From NCBI GenBank assembly GCA_016183305.1, contig JACPEW010000007.1, positions 1 to 36,489 of the forward strand: a stretch of 36,489 nt of DNA, read 5' to 3'. The notes under the pieces were generated by a model. It searched no databases. It was not told where the DNA came from and saw nothing but the letters and a program-made list of their open reading frames with translations. Source of the DNA: Candidatus Daviesbacteria bacterium (GTDB lineage: Bacteria > Patescibacteriota > Microgenomatia > Daviesbacterales > UBA10151). This document shows positions 1 through 8,942 of this stretch, piece after piece (position 1 is the first letter of the stretch; each line of letters starts with the position of its first letter). The position numbers and the translations under genes were made by a program.

Positions 1-294
1 ATGAAGATCCTGTTTTGGTTGTTCTAACCCTCACTCCTAAATTGTACAGCTTAGTATGTACACACAGAAGGTCAATTGGATGATTGGATTGTTGTAACAA
101 GTAATTGATTTTTTAAGAGGAAAATTTAGCAGAAGCCAGGATAATATTGAGGCCGAATTAAAAAGACTGCTTGATCAATATCTAGATACAAAATTACACA
201 TGGAATTTGTGGGTGAACGGCCTGCTAGATTATTAGCTTCTTAGCAGATTAATATTATTATATTCTCTATTTTATTCAGCTACAAGTTAATAAA

Positions 295-2064
295 CTACCA
301 AATTCTCTTTTTGAGTATCCCGGGTAGGTTTACGCCTGGCCTTTTTGCAAGTAGTCCTGATACTGATTCACCAGGTGGTCTGCCATACCAAGTATCGGTA
401 GCTTGGCCAATAGCGCCAGCCCCTCTTCCTACCCCTCCAGTAAACTGGCCATAATATCCTTGTCCGCTTCTAGTTTCAGCTCCAATTTCTTGTCCAATCA
501 TTTGTCCTGCTTGGCTGGCTCTGCCAACTGCTCTACATATTATATCAGGAATGGCAGGAGTGGCAAGCAAAGCCCCAAATGCCAATAACATTCTAATAAA
601 AGATAAATTCAGTCCACCGAATAGGGGTATGGTATGGTTATCTGTTGGGTTTAAGACGCTAGTAATTCCAAAAAAGCCTCCTCCATCACTGGTAGGCCCA
701 AATAAGTATGCAGCAAAATAGAACACTGCATAAACAGCTGGAAAAGCTAAAACATTACAAAGCATACTTAAAATCCAGCCTGTAATAATATTTTGTCTGC
801 CTGGTAGGGACGCAAAAAGAAATTGAAAAGGTGCAGAAATAGTTAAAAAGATAATGTTGAGGTAATTGGTAATTAGCTTTAGGAGTAATTTAAACATAGT
901 ATAAATTAAAACTGCAATGGCTATAAAAAAGAGTACCAAACCAAAGGTAAAGGCGGGATCAAGATAAGCAACAGCACCCAAACCTATACCTGTCAATAAC
1001 CCTCCTGCTATGCCACCAACCAAACTGCATACAGGGGCACCAATTGCACCTAGGGCTGCACCTACTCCTGGTAAGACAAGTGTAGGAAATCCTATGCAAC
1101 CTGCTAGACCCGCTAATGAACCAATCGGACTTCCTAACGAATTACCCGCTGAAAAACCTAATATTGCTGCAAACAACCTTGTATAAAAAGTAACGGTAGT
1201 ATTAAAGTGATTCATAATAGCCCCCATTGCATTGCCAATATCTCCATGTGAAATTTGGCCAACAAATCTACTGAATATAGAAACAACACTTTCATTAGAA
1301 ATATCCTGAACAAGCTTTGGAGAAGCTCCTGGTTGGGCAGCGCTAAAATAATAACCTACAACATTAACCCCCAAAAAAGCTGTATCAGTAAGCAGTGAAG
1401 CAAAAAAATAACTTAAAGTAATCATAATTAAACCAATTACTAAGCCTGGTAAAGCTGCCTGGGCTGTAATGACTGTTTGAGGGTTTAGTTTATTTCTAAA
1501 TAAGACCATAAACCCAATAATTAGAAAAATAATAATCATCAAAACATAAGAAATATTTCTCGACACTTGCCATAAGCTTAAAATTGGGTTTAAAACTTGA
1601 GATCCTGATCCTGCTACTTGAGCTTGAGCTTCTCTAACTATCCCGAAATTTCCTGAAATTGAGGCAACATAATCTGCTGTTCTGACAGGAGGATTTTGGT
1701 ATAAAGCTACAACCAGTCCTGTAACAGCTCCTAAAGTTCCTCCAGAAAAATTAGTTTGAGAGAGAACAGGAACTCCTTGTAATACCCCCTGAGCATCTTT
1801 GGTTAGTTTATAACTTAAACAAGGCTGTCCAATCACTGATTGTCCTATTGCTAAACAAGAAAAAGAATGGAATAAATTATTTACTAAAAGATCAGTATAA
1901 ATAGGGGACGTAGGTGAAACATAAGCTGGTAGATTGTAGGTAGTAGAGGGAAGGGTAGTAGCAGCTGAGGGTGTAGCAACTGGTGAGGCAGCAAATGAGG
2001 GAGTAACTAAAACAAATAACAATAAAAAGCTTGTGGCAAATAAGCAGACAAATTTAGTAAACAT
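295..2064 (-). CDS. Polytopic membrane protein, VirB6/TrbL-like type IV secretion component (putative)
   Basis: 589-aa ORF with N-terminal signal peptide and many hydrophobic helices; directly upstream of VirB2-like small pilins on the same strand. Confidence 0.6.
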   Translation of the reverse strand: MFTKFVCLFATSFLLLFVLVTPSFAASPVATPSAATTLPSTTYNLPAYVSPTSPIYTDLLVNNLFHSFSCLAIGQSVIGQPCLSYKLTKDAQGVLQGVPVLSQTNFSGGTLGAVTGLVVALYQNPPVRTADYVASISGNFGIVREAQAQVAGSGSQVLNPILSLWQVSRNISYVLMIIIFLIIGFMVLFRNKLNPQTVITAQAALPGLVIGLIMITLSYFFASLLTDTAFLGVNVVGYYFSAAQPGASPKLVQDISNESVVSIFSRFVGQISHGDIGNAMGAIMNHFNTTVTFYTRLFAAILGFSAGNSLGSPIGSLAGLAGCIGFPTLVLPGVGAALGAIGAPVCSLVGGIAGGLLTGIGLGAVAYLDPAFTFGLVLFFIAIAVLIYTMFKLLLKLITNYLNIIFLTISAPFQFLFASLPGRQNIITGWILSMLCNVLAFPAVYAVFYFAAYLFGPTSDGGGFFGITSVLNPTDNHTIPLFGGLNLSFIRMLLAFGALLATPAIPDIICRAVGRASQAGQMIGQEIGAETRSGQGYYGQFTGGVGRGAGAIGQATDTWYGRPPGESVSGLLAKRPGVNLPGILKKRIW

Positions 2065-2115
2065 CTTAATTGTTATTTATTCTAGCGTATCTTTTTTTAG
2101 GCAAAATTGCAACAG

Positions 2116-2436
2116 TTATGGTTGGCAAAATGGTAAAGTCTTTGGATCTCCGCATAAAGCTTTGATATTAAATATTGTAATATCAATTCCAGTAAAGCCT
2201 GCAATTAGTTGCAGAATAAGCCAGGCAATAGCCATAAAAAGTATTCCCAATAAAGCCCAAGTAGTAACAGCATGGGCTGATTGAATGGCTTTAGGTTCTC
2301 CTCCGGAAGTAAGGTACTTAAACCCTGCCCAAACCAGCATAACCAATAAAGCTATAAAACCCAGCCCTGCAAATACAGAAATAATATTTCCCACCATCTC
2401 TTCAAACTCATTTAATCCTGCAGGATCTGGTCCCAT
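2116..2436 (-). CDS. VirB2/TrbC-like two-helix pilin-type membrane protein
   Basis: 106 aa; two TM helices separated by the motif WAGFKYLTSGGEPKAIQSAHAV, shared with the other pilin-like ORFs here. Confidence 0.65.
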   Translation of the reverse strand: MGPDPAGLNEFEEMVGNIISVFAGLGFIALLVMLVWAGFKYLTSGGEPKAIQSAHAVTTWALLGILFMAIAWLILQLIAGFTGIDITIFNIKALCGDPKTLPFCQP

Positions 2437-2482
2437 ATTTTTAGCTTAACATCATTATTTTTAAGGGTCAATGAGGATATAT

Positions 2483-2814
2483 TTAGATTCCCGGGGCATT
2501 AGGATCAGGTGCTGGGATAGTTAGGTTAAACAGGTCTAGCCCGGTAAATCTGGCAGCTACATTAGCTAAAGCAAAAGCAACAGCCAGTACTGCCAAACCA
2601 ATCAAGGCATTAATAATCCTGCCTCTGGCTTTACCAACAGCTTCTTTATCCCCTCCAGAGGTAATCCATTCAAAAGCTTCAGGATATTATTAATAGCATT
2701 ACCAAGAGTGGTAAAGCCCCTTGAGGGCGGTGTAATTACAATATCTGCTGCCAATACCTGGACAGGAGTTAAAAAGGAAAATATTGCAGAGCCTAAAATT
2801 GCCAATTCCTTCAT
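2483..2814 (-). pseudogene. Damaged VirB2-like pilin gene, copy A (TM1 segment deleted, frame shifted)
   Basis: Signal peptide and PPSRGFTTLGNAINNILK in one frame; EWITSGGDKEAVGKARGRIINALIGLAVLAVAFALANVAARFTGL...PNAPGI* in another; middle segment missing. Confidence 0.7.
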
Positions 2815-3013
2815 AATTTATAATCCAGGAGCTCCACGGTCAGGAGCTGGGATGGTTAAATCAAACAGATTCAGCCCGGTAAATCTGGCAGCTACATTAG
2901 CTAAAGCAAAAGCAACAGCCAGTACTGCCAAACCAATCAAGGCATTAATAATCCTGCCTCTGGCTTTACCAACAGCTTCTTTATCCCCTCCAGAGGTAAT
3001 CCATTCAAAAGCT
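2538..3013. repeat. Tandem 141-bp identical direct repeat (2538-2678 and 2873-3013) within the two pilin copies
   Basis: Direct reading: agcccggtaaatctggcagctac...gaggtaatccattcaaaagct occurs twice. Confidence 0.9.
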
Positions 3014-3256
3014 ATTACCAAGAGTGGTAAAGCCCCTTTGAGGAGCAATTACACCAACTTTGGCTGATTGGCATGTGCCTTTTGTAGGGTCTGCAGGTGC
3101 TTGGTTTGGTCTGCAGAACAAATCTGGATTTGCACAGTCATTGGTTATTGCTAGATCACAGGGGTCGTTTACATTCTTAGCAAATACACTGGAAGTATTA
3201 AATAAGGCAAAAAAGACAAAAGTAAATACGGTTCCTAATACCAGTAATTTTTTCAT
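2818..3256 (-). pseudogene. Damaged VirB2-like pilin gene, copy B (TM1 segment deleted, frame shifted)
   Basis: Signal peptide plus Cys-rich ectodomain ends TTLGNSF*; EWITSGGDKEAVGKARGRI... resumes in another frame; 141 bp identical to copy A. Confidence 0.7.
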
Positions 3257-3527
3257 TACAATATAATCGTAGTCATAATAGACTTCACTTGTCAAGTGTC
3301 ACTCTGTGCGTGATTTAAGATCAAATAACAGATCCCTGTACGAATTTCGCAGCTGTCATTGCGAGGAGCGAGTCTTCGAGCGACGTGGCAATCTAGATTA
3401 GTAAAGATTCCCACGCTCGGCCTTTGGCCTCGCTCGGGATGACAAGAAATGCGAAACTTGTGTTTTTGTTTCCCATAGGGTAGTTTTCCTACCCTATGTA
3501 GCACCCACGTAACATTACTTGTCAAGT

Positions 3528-4205
3528 TTAATGGCCCTGACATTCTTTTGCAGGATCTGCGATATAACCGCCTGGTCCGCCTTTGGGGGTTCCATCAGAG
3601 CAAATGACTCTCTCGATTTGGCCCTGTGCGTTTCTAAAAACCTTAATATTTTCTTTAAAAAAGGTAAATCCTGTAAATATTCCTAGGACCCTAATAATGA
3701 CAAATGCTACAGCAAAAAGAAGAATACCAATGATGGCATGAAGAATCCTTTTTTGGGCGGAAGCAATTTTTTCTTTATCCCCTCCGGAGGTAATCCATTC
3801 AAAAGCTGCCCAGATAAACATGAAGACTAATACTATCCCTGCTATAGAAAATAGCAAAGCTATAAAATTAGTTAAAAACTGGCTGATAGCCCCAGCTCCT
3901 GTTGGATTATTCCCAATAAGTCCTCCTAAGGCTCCTGGAACCTGGATTATGCCGAAAACTTTACCTACAGCTGATACAGGCAAACAGGCGTATAGACGTT
4001 TTGTTTTAGTAATTGCATCAAATTTAGGTTTACCGTCAGATTCGAAATCTGGTTGGCAGGCAAAACTGTTGCCCTGAGGATCATTTTTGCAAGTATCTCC
4101 TTTCTCGCATGGACCTAATGGATCTCTCTCTGCAGCAAAAACAGAATTAGTGCTAAGCAAAAAAACAACACATGTTACTAATAAAAGAAGATTTTTTTTA
4201 AGCAT
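3528..4205 (-). CDS. Secreted Cys-rich protein with C-terminal VirB2-like two-helix module
   Basis: Signal peptide, Cys-containing ectodomain, then FIWAAFEWITSGGDKEKIASAQKRILHAIIGILLF. Confidence 0.65.
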   Translation of the reverse strand: MLKKNLLLLVTCVVFLLSTNSVFAAERDPLGPCEKGDTCKNDPQGNSFACQPDFESDGKPKFDAITKTKRLYACLPVSAVGKVFGIIQVPGALGGLIGNNPTGAGAISQFLTNFIALLFSIAGIVLVFMFIWAAFEWITSGGDKEKIASAQKRILHAIIGILLFAVAFVIIRVLGIFTGFTFFKENIKVFRNAQGQIERVICSDGTPKGGPGGYIADPAKECQGH

Positions 4206-4305
4206 TGAAACCTCTTTAAATTATATTACCACAAAATTCATACTTATTTCTTACTTTATTTACATTCTTCTAACTTGTTCAGAACCTAAAATAAAGGCTC
4301 AAAAT

Positions 4306-5214
4306 ATGAAGAGTCCTGAAAGAAAAATAGAGGAACCTACCTCCTTAATAGGTAGAAGAGAAACCCTTGTTACCAGGTTAACTAAAGAGTATAAACATTG
4401 TAGAGCAATCGTAATTGCTGCTGGTGGGTTTGCTTTATCATTATCACTGGTAGCATGCTCTGGAGAGAGTGATAGCACTACACCAACTATTTATGCTAAT
4501 GGCGGTCATCCTGAAACTGCTACTGTCACGCCTGCTGCTACCGCGACTGCCACAGAAACTGTCACACCTACTCCTACCCATACTCCAACCCCAACTTTTA
4601 CCCCTTCTTCTACGCCTGATATAGATGGTACTGTTAGAGCCAGGTTAACTGCCTCTGCTACTGTTCCGTCTACGCCTGATATTCCTAGTACGGTTCGCGC
4701 TATTTTAACACCTGGCCCTGCTGCGTCTCCACCCACTTCAGCCCCTGTTCCTCCTGGTGTGGTGATAGTACCTATTCCTCAAGTAAACCCTGGGCCTGAT
4801 CGTGACGTAATAGTGGTTAAGCCTGAGGTTGTTAAACCAGAAGTGGTAAAACCAGAGATTGTAAAAGTACCAGAAATAGTTACAGTACAAGTACCTGTTG
4901 AAGCCACACCTAATCCTGACATTATTAGTTTACACAAAAAGGATTTTTATGATGATGTAGAAAGAAGGGCGCAAAAGATAGCAGAAGATAAAACCTTAGA
5001 GATTAAGCAAAAAGCAGAGGCGGAAGCAAAAGCTCAAATTGAAGCTGCTAAAAAAGCAGAAGAGGAGGCAAAAAGGGCTAAGATTGCTGCTGAGACCAGG
5101 CCTTGGAGTTTTGATTGGACATCTGGCCTTATTGCTGGCGCTGTGGGTTTGGGTCTTGGGGCAGCAGAAGTCTGGAGAGGATTAAAAACAAATAAATGGT
5201 TTATTATTAAGTAA
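4306..5214 (+). CDS. Secreted or lipoprotein-like Thr/Pro-rich protein with KPEVV repeats, coiled coil and C-terminal hydrophobic segment
   Basis: In-frame ATG at 4306 is preferred because the earlier ORF start lies antisense to the 3528-4205 CDS; LSLSLVACS lipobox-like segment; low-complexity TPTPTHTPTPTFTP. Confidence 0.55.
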   Translation: MKSPERKIEEPTSLIGRRETLVTRLTKEYKHCRAIVIAAGGFALSLSLVACSGESDSTTPTIYANGGHPETATVTPAATATATETVTPTPTHTPTPTFTPSSTPDIDGTVRARLTASATVPSTPDIPSTVRAILTPGPAASPPTSAPVPPGVVIVPIPQVNPGPDRDVIVVKPEVVKPEVVKPEIVKVPEIVTVQVPVEATPNPDIISLHKKDFYDDVERRAQKIAEDKTLEIKQKAEAEAKAQIEAAKKAEEEAKRAKIAAETRPWSFDWTSGLIAGAVGLGLGAAEVWRGLKTNKWFIIK

Positions 5215-5410
5215 ATTTGACCGCTATTGACAAATTTCCCCTCATTTGTGTTCTAATAAACTTGTAGCGAAATAATTATATCTCAAATTTGATTTAAATA
5301 AATTGATTTGTCATTACGAGGAGTTCCGCCTTGCGAACAGAGGGATATGGCAATTTGCTATTTATCCTATAATTTAGTAAAATCTGTGTGGAATTAGTTT
5401 TTTAAACTTA

Positions 5411-6515
5411 TGTCAGAACGATTAAAGCCAACAGATGTTCCGGGACAGTCTGGAAGTATTCAAAATACCCGTCGAATAATTGATGCTTTAATTTAAGCAT
5501 ACCTCATTTTCCGGTACAGACGCTGGAGAACTTCTTATCGGTTTAGACAGATTAGAAGCGGAAACAGAAGCAGAAAAAGTATTAAAAGCTCCTCAAGTTC
5601 AAGATGCCCTCGGAGTCGTATCTTCTATACTTGCAAAAGGTTTTATTTCAAAGAATCAGCCGATAGCTTTTCCGCTCGTTTAAGTGACCCTGCAACAGCA
5701 GAGGTATTGAAAAGAGAAGTCCTCCCTAAAGGGATAGGAAGAAGAAGATTTTTGGTGGGTGCAGGAATATTAACAGCAGGAATTGGGCTTATTTCTATTT
5801 TTACAATTGAAGAAGCTAATCGTCAAAAGGCTGCTCATCAGGAAGCAGAACGAGCAGCAGTCGTCCGCGAAGCAGCTAATCCTATAATGATAGAGCGTGC
5901 TAAGGAACTCATTGGTAAGGATTTCTTAGGGATAGAAGCTGTAAGAAATATGGAAAGCAAGCTTAAGGGAGTAGGAATTAATGTTGAGTTTTTATTAAAT
6001 AACCTTCCTTCATTCCTCTATTACAGAGGAAGACTTACAAACAGCTAAGGCTTTTAGTGAAATGCTGGTTCTTAGGCCGGAGGCAATGTTAAGAGGTGGC
6101 AGAGAAGTTCCGCTGACCATGATTGAGTTTAGGGAATTATTCCGCAAAGACCCACTGGGAAAAATGCAGGCAGTAGTTCATTCTTTTAGAACCGATGCTA
6201 ATGATTGGTATAAGGGAGAAAAATTTGCAACTGGCGCCGGAGAAATAAAACTAGGCTGGTCACTAGTTAAAAAGAAAGGGTGCCAGAAATGCATCTGTAA
6301 AACGCAGAACTGGTACAGAAGCCGTTTACGATGAACTCCTTTACTATGTGAATACGGGAGAAAGGCTTCTTCCGGTTAAATACGATTGGACGCAAACCCG
6401 CACGTCCGTTGGTTATCTGGTGTACGTGAGTAGCTTCGGCTCGGGTGGTCTGAATGTGTACAGCGACTCGCCTGGGCGCTCGCTCTCCGGCTTCGGTGTG
6501 TGTCCTTCCCGGTAG
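5411..6515 (+). pseudogene. Multiply frame-disrupted protein gene with TM anchor and a C-terminal DGR-variable-region-like segment
   Basis: Consecutive pieces in shifting frames: MSERLKPTDVPGQSGSIQNTRRIIDALI / TSFSGTDAGELLIGLDRLEAE... / ADSFSARLSDPATAEVLKREVLPKGIGRRRFLVGAG... / SITEEDLQTAKAFSEMLVLRPEAM... / KGARNASVKRRTGTEAVYDELLYYVNTGERLLPVKYDWTQTRTSVGYLVYVSSFGSGGLNVYSDSPGRSLSGFGVCPSR*. Confidence 0.6.
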
Positions 6516-6673
6516 TTTAGGTACTTGATCCCTTGGACTCTTGGTTCTTTTGGTTCCTTAGTTTTTGTCCACTTCTTACTCAAAACCCACTGGTTTCTGT
6601 CAACAGAAATGTCAGTACTGAGCGAAGTGAATGTATTGACAAATATATAGACATAAACTACAATATTTGTATT

Positions 6674-6946
6674 ATGTTGAATACTGTCACAGTAACCGCC
6701 AGGGATATACTCAGAAACTACAAAGAAGTTTTTGGTAAAGTCAAAAAGACCAAACAACCTGCTGTGGTGTTTGTCCAAAAAGAGCCTCAAGTAGCAATTA
6801 TCTCTTTAGATGATTTGGAAAAACTTAAGGTTCTGAAAAATAAACAATCCACCAAAGCCCTTTTAGATCTGGCTGGCATTATTCCCAAAGGAAGTGGCTT
6901 ACCGGCTGATTTATCCGAAAGGCACGATGAATACACCTGGGACTAA
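6674..6946 (+). CDS. Phd/YefM-type antitoxin
   Basis: MLNTVTVTARDILRNYKEVFGKVKKTKQPAVVFVQKEPQVAIISLDDLEKL; overlaps downstream PIN gene; TTGACA-17-TACAAT just upstream. Confidence 0.7.
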   Translation: MLNTVTVTARDILRNYKEVFGKVKKTKQPAVVFVQKEPQVAIISLDDLEKLKVLKNKQSTKALLDLAGIIPKGSGLPADLSERHDEYTWD

Positions 6947-7364
6947 GAAACCATTAGTTGTAGTAGGAGATACCGACGGTCTGATTGCTATTCTGTATGA
7001 AGGTGACTTGCATCACCAAAAAGCTGTTGAAACTGTTTCCAAGCTACTTGCCCGTGATGCCCAGGTCATCTTTCCTCTGACAACTATTACAGAAACTATT
7101 ACTACACTGATCCGCAAACTTAATCAACCTGATTTGGCTGCCCGCGTAGTAGAGAGAATAACCAATGGGTTGTTAGCAGTTGAAAATACAGATACTGATA
7201 TGCTGGATGAAGCCTTAAAAGTATTTGATCCAAAAGGCAGCAAGAAAAAAACAATCTTTGATGCTATGGTGGTGGCTACTGCAAAAAAGCTGGACACTAG
7301 TGTTATCTTCTCCATGGATGACTGGTACTGCAAACTCGGTTTTACTTTAGCAGTTAAGTTATGA
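6927..7364 (+). CDS. PIN-domain toxin (VapC-like)
   Basis: VVGDTDGLIAIL...AVETV...TTITETI...KTIFDAMVVATAKKLDTSVIFSMDDWY; start overlaps antitoxin end. Confidence 0.75.
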   Translation: MNTPGTKKPLVVVGDTDGLIAILYEGDLHHQKAVETVSKLLARDAQVIFPLTTITETITTLIRKLNQPDLAARVVERITNGLLAVENTDTDMLDEALKVFDPKGSKKKTIFDAMVVATAKKLDTSVIFSMDDWYCKLGFTLAVKL

Positions 7365-8478
7365 AATCAAGGTAATTTTCTGAGTTGATGATTGAAACTT
7401 CAGACCCTGGGTATGTTTTCAAAAAATCCTGGGGTATCCTGTCTTTGCCGGGAGAGTATTTAAACTCATAGCCAAACAGTTTGCCTTCCCTCTCTTCAAC
7501 AAGATCAACCTCTTTTTGATCCCAAGTCCGCCAGAAATAATTATTCGAAAGTATTGACCGGTAAGCCTGTTTCTTAAGACGCTCCACCACCAGAAAGTTT
7601 TCCCATAGTTTACCAACATCATCCCGTAAATTTATAGGATTGAAATTATTAATGACTGCGTTCCGTATGCCGTTGTCGTAAAAGTAATATTTGCTTTTGT
7701 TGCTTATTTCTTTTCTTAAGTTCCTGCTATAGCCCCTGATATTAATCAATATGAATGATTTTTCCAATAAATCCAGGTATCTGGCAACTGTTTTAGGGTC
7801 AATCGGCAGGTTTTGGGCCAGCTCAGACAATGATACTTCATTGCCAATCTGAAAGGCCAGTAACCGGAGCAGGTCTAACAGGATTTTTGACCCCTTTACT
7901 TCCTCCAGATCAAGAATATCTTTTAACAGGTAAGAAGTAACAAGCTGGGATAGGTTTTTGGCCTTATCTGCAAAAGATTCCATGGTTAAAACCTTTGGAT
8001 ATGATCCATAGATTAAATACTCTTCTTTTTTCCGGGAGAGCTCAAATTTATTCATCTGGTTTAAAAGCTCAAGCTGGGAAACAGGGTAGAGTAGCAGGGT
8101 AGTACTGCGGTCTGTCAAAGGCTCGCCCACCTTATTGGACAGTTCAAAAGAAGCTGAACCGGTTGCAATCACTTTAATCGTTGGCACTGTTTCAATCAAC
8201 AGCTTTAAAGCATCCCCGATATTGGGAATGTATTGGGCCTCATCAATGGCAATCAGTTCATACCTCTGGGCATACTGGCGGAAAGTCTCAGCCCTTTGGG
8301 AAGAAAATATTTCCTGGATTCCCAAATCACTGCCATTTTCTAATTTATACTTCAGGGAAGTTTTAGCCAGGAAGTTTTCCAAAAGGATGGTTTTGCCTAC
8401 TCTTCTCGGGCCATAAATAATCAAGACTTCTTTTGGATGGAGGTATTTACTAAGGTCGTTATAGATTCTAACAATCAT
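7354..8478 (-). CDS. AAA+ ATPase with DUF4143-type C-terminus
   Basis: Walker A YGPRRVGKTILLENF, AIDEAQYIPN, C-terminal nuclease-like WRTWDQKEVDLVEEREGKLFGYEFKY. Confidence 0.8.
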   Translation of the reverse strand: MIVRIYNDLSKYLHPKEVLIIYGPRRVGKTILLENFLAKTSLKYKLENGSDLGIQEIFSSQRAETFRQYAQRYELIAIDEAQYIPNIGDALKLLIETVPTIKVIATGSASFELSNKVGEPLTDRSTTLLLYPVSQLELLNQMNKFELSRKKEEYLIYGSYPKVLTMESFADKAKNLSQLVTSYLLKDILDLEEVKGSKILLDLLRLLAFQIGNEVSLSELAQNLPIDPKTVARYLDLLEKSFILINIRGYSRNLRKEISNKSKYYFYDNGIRNAVINNFNPINLRDDVGKLWENFLVVERLKKQAYRSILSNNYFWRTWDQKEVDLVEEREGKLFGYEFKYSPGKDRIPQDFLKTYPGSEVSIINSENYLDFIT

Positions 8479-8558
8479 TATTTGATAGTAACATAACTCC
8501 TCATAATTGTCAAATTATAAGGAATCAAGCTCCTGATAATAGCCTTATTATGAGGAAT

Positions 8559-8942
8559 TTAGAATAACCTTAAAACAGTAATCCCGAGTAAAGAAGACAG
8601 TAAAAATTGTAAAATAAAGAAAGCAAATATTAGGATAACAAAGCCAATTATGGAATGGGTAATCATCTGTTGGGCCCCTGCAACTTCTTCTTTATTTCCT
8701 GCAGCTTTTAAATACTTAAAAGCACCAAGCAAAAAGTAGATAATTACCAGTACTGCAGCTATGGAAAAGAATGGAGTAACTAATTTAGAGGTCCCTTCTC
8801 CTAAAGATGGAATATCCCCAAAACCAAATTTGTCTTCAATCTTCACCTCAGCATAGGCAGGGAACAGGTTGTAGGTTACAGGGTACAGCAGGATTAATAA
8901 GTAAACTGTAAACTGTAAACTGTAAACTGTAAACTTTCTCAA
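8559..8942 (-). CDS. VirB2-like two-helix pilin-type protein
   Basis: Signal peptide; IIYFLLGAFKYLKAAGNKEEVAGAQQMITHSIIGFVILIFAFFILQF. Confidence 0.65.
   Translation of the reverse strand: MRKFTVYSLQFTVYLLILLYPVTYNLFPAYAEVKIEDKFGFGDIPSLGEGTSKLVTPFFSIAAVLVIIYFLLGAFKYLKAAGNKEEVAGAQQMITHSIIGFVILIFAFFILQFLLSSLLGITVLRLF
8901..8935. repeat. Five perfect tandem copies of the heptamer GTAAACT at the start of the pilin gene
   Basis: gtaaact x5 read directly; encodes KFTVYSLQFTVY on the minus strand. Confidence 0.9.

Noticed and set aside
1-294. Short fragment SQDNIEAELKRLLDQYLDTKLHMEFVGERPARLLAS at the left edge
   Set aside because: Looks like a gene remnant, but too short to assign.
403-588. Plus ORF antisense to the VirB6-like gene
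   Set aside because: No motif; long convincing CDS on the other strand.
3292-3543. Minus ORF (83 aa) containing SCHPERGQRPSVG...DCHVARRLAPRNDSC
   Set aside because: Translation of the dispersed hairpin repeat, a common spurious ORF.
4506-4736. Minus ORF of Val/Gly repeats
   Set aside because: Shadow of the Thr/Pro-rich low-complexity segment.
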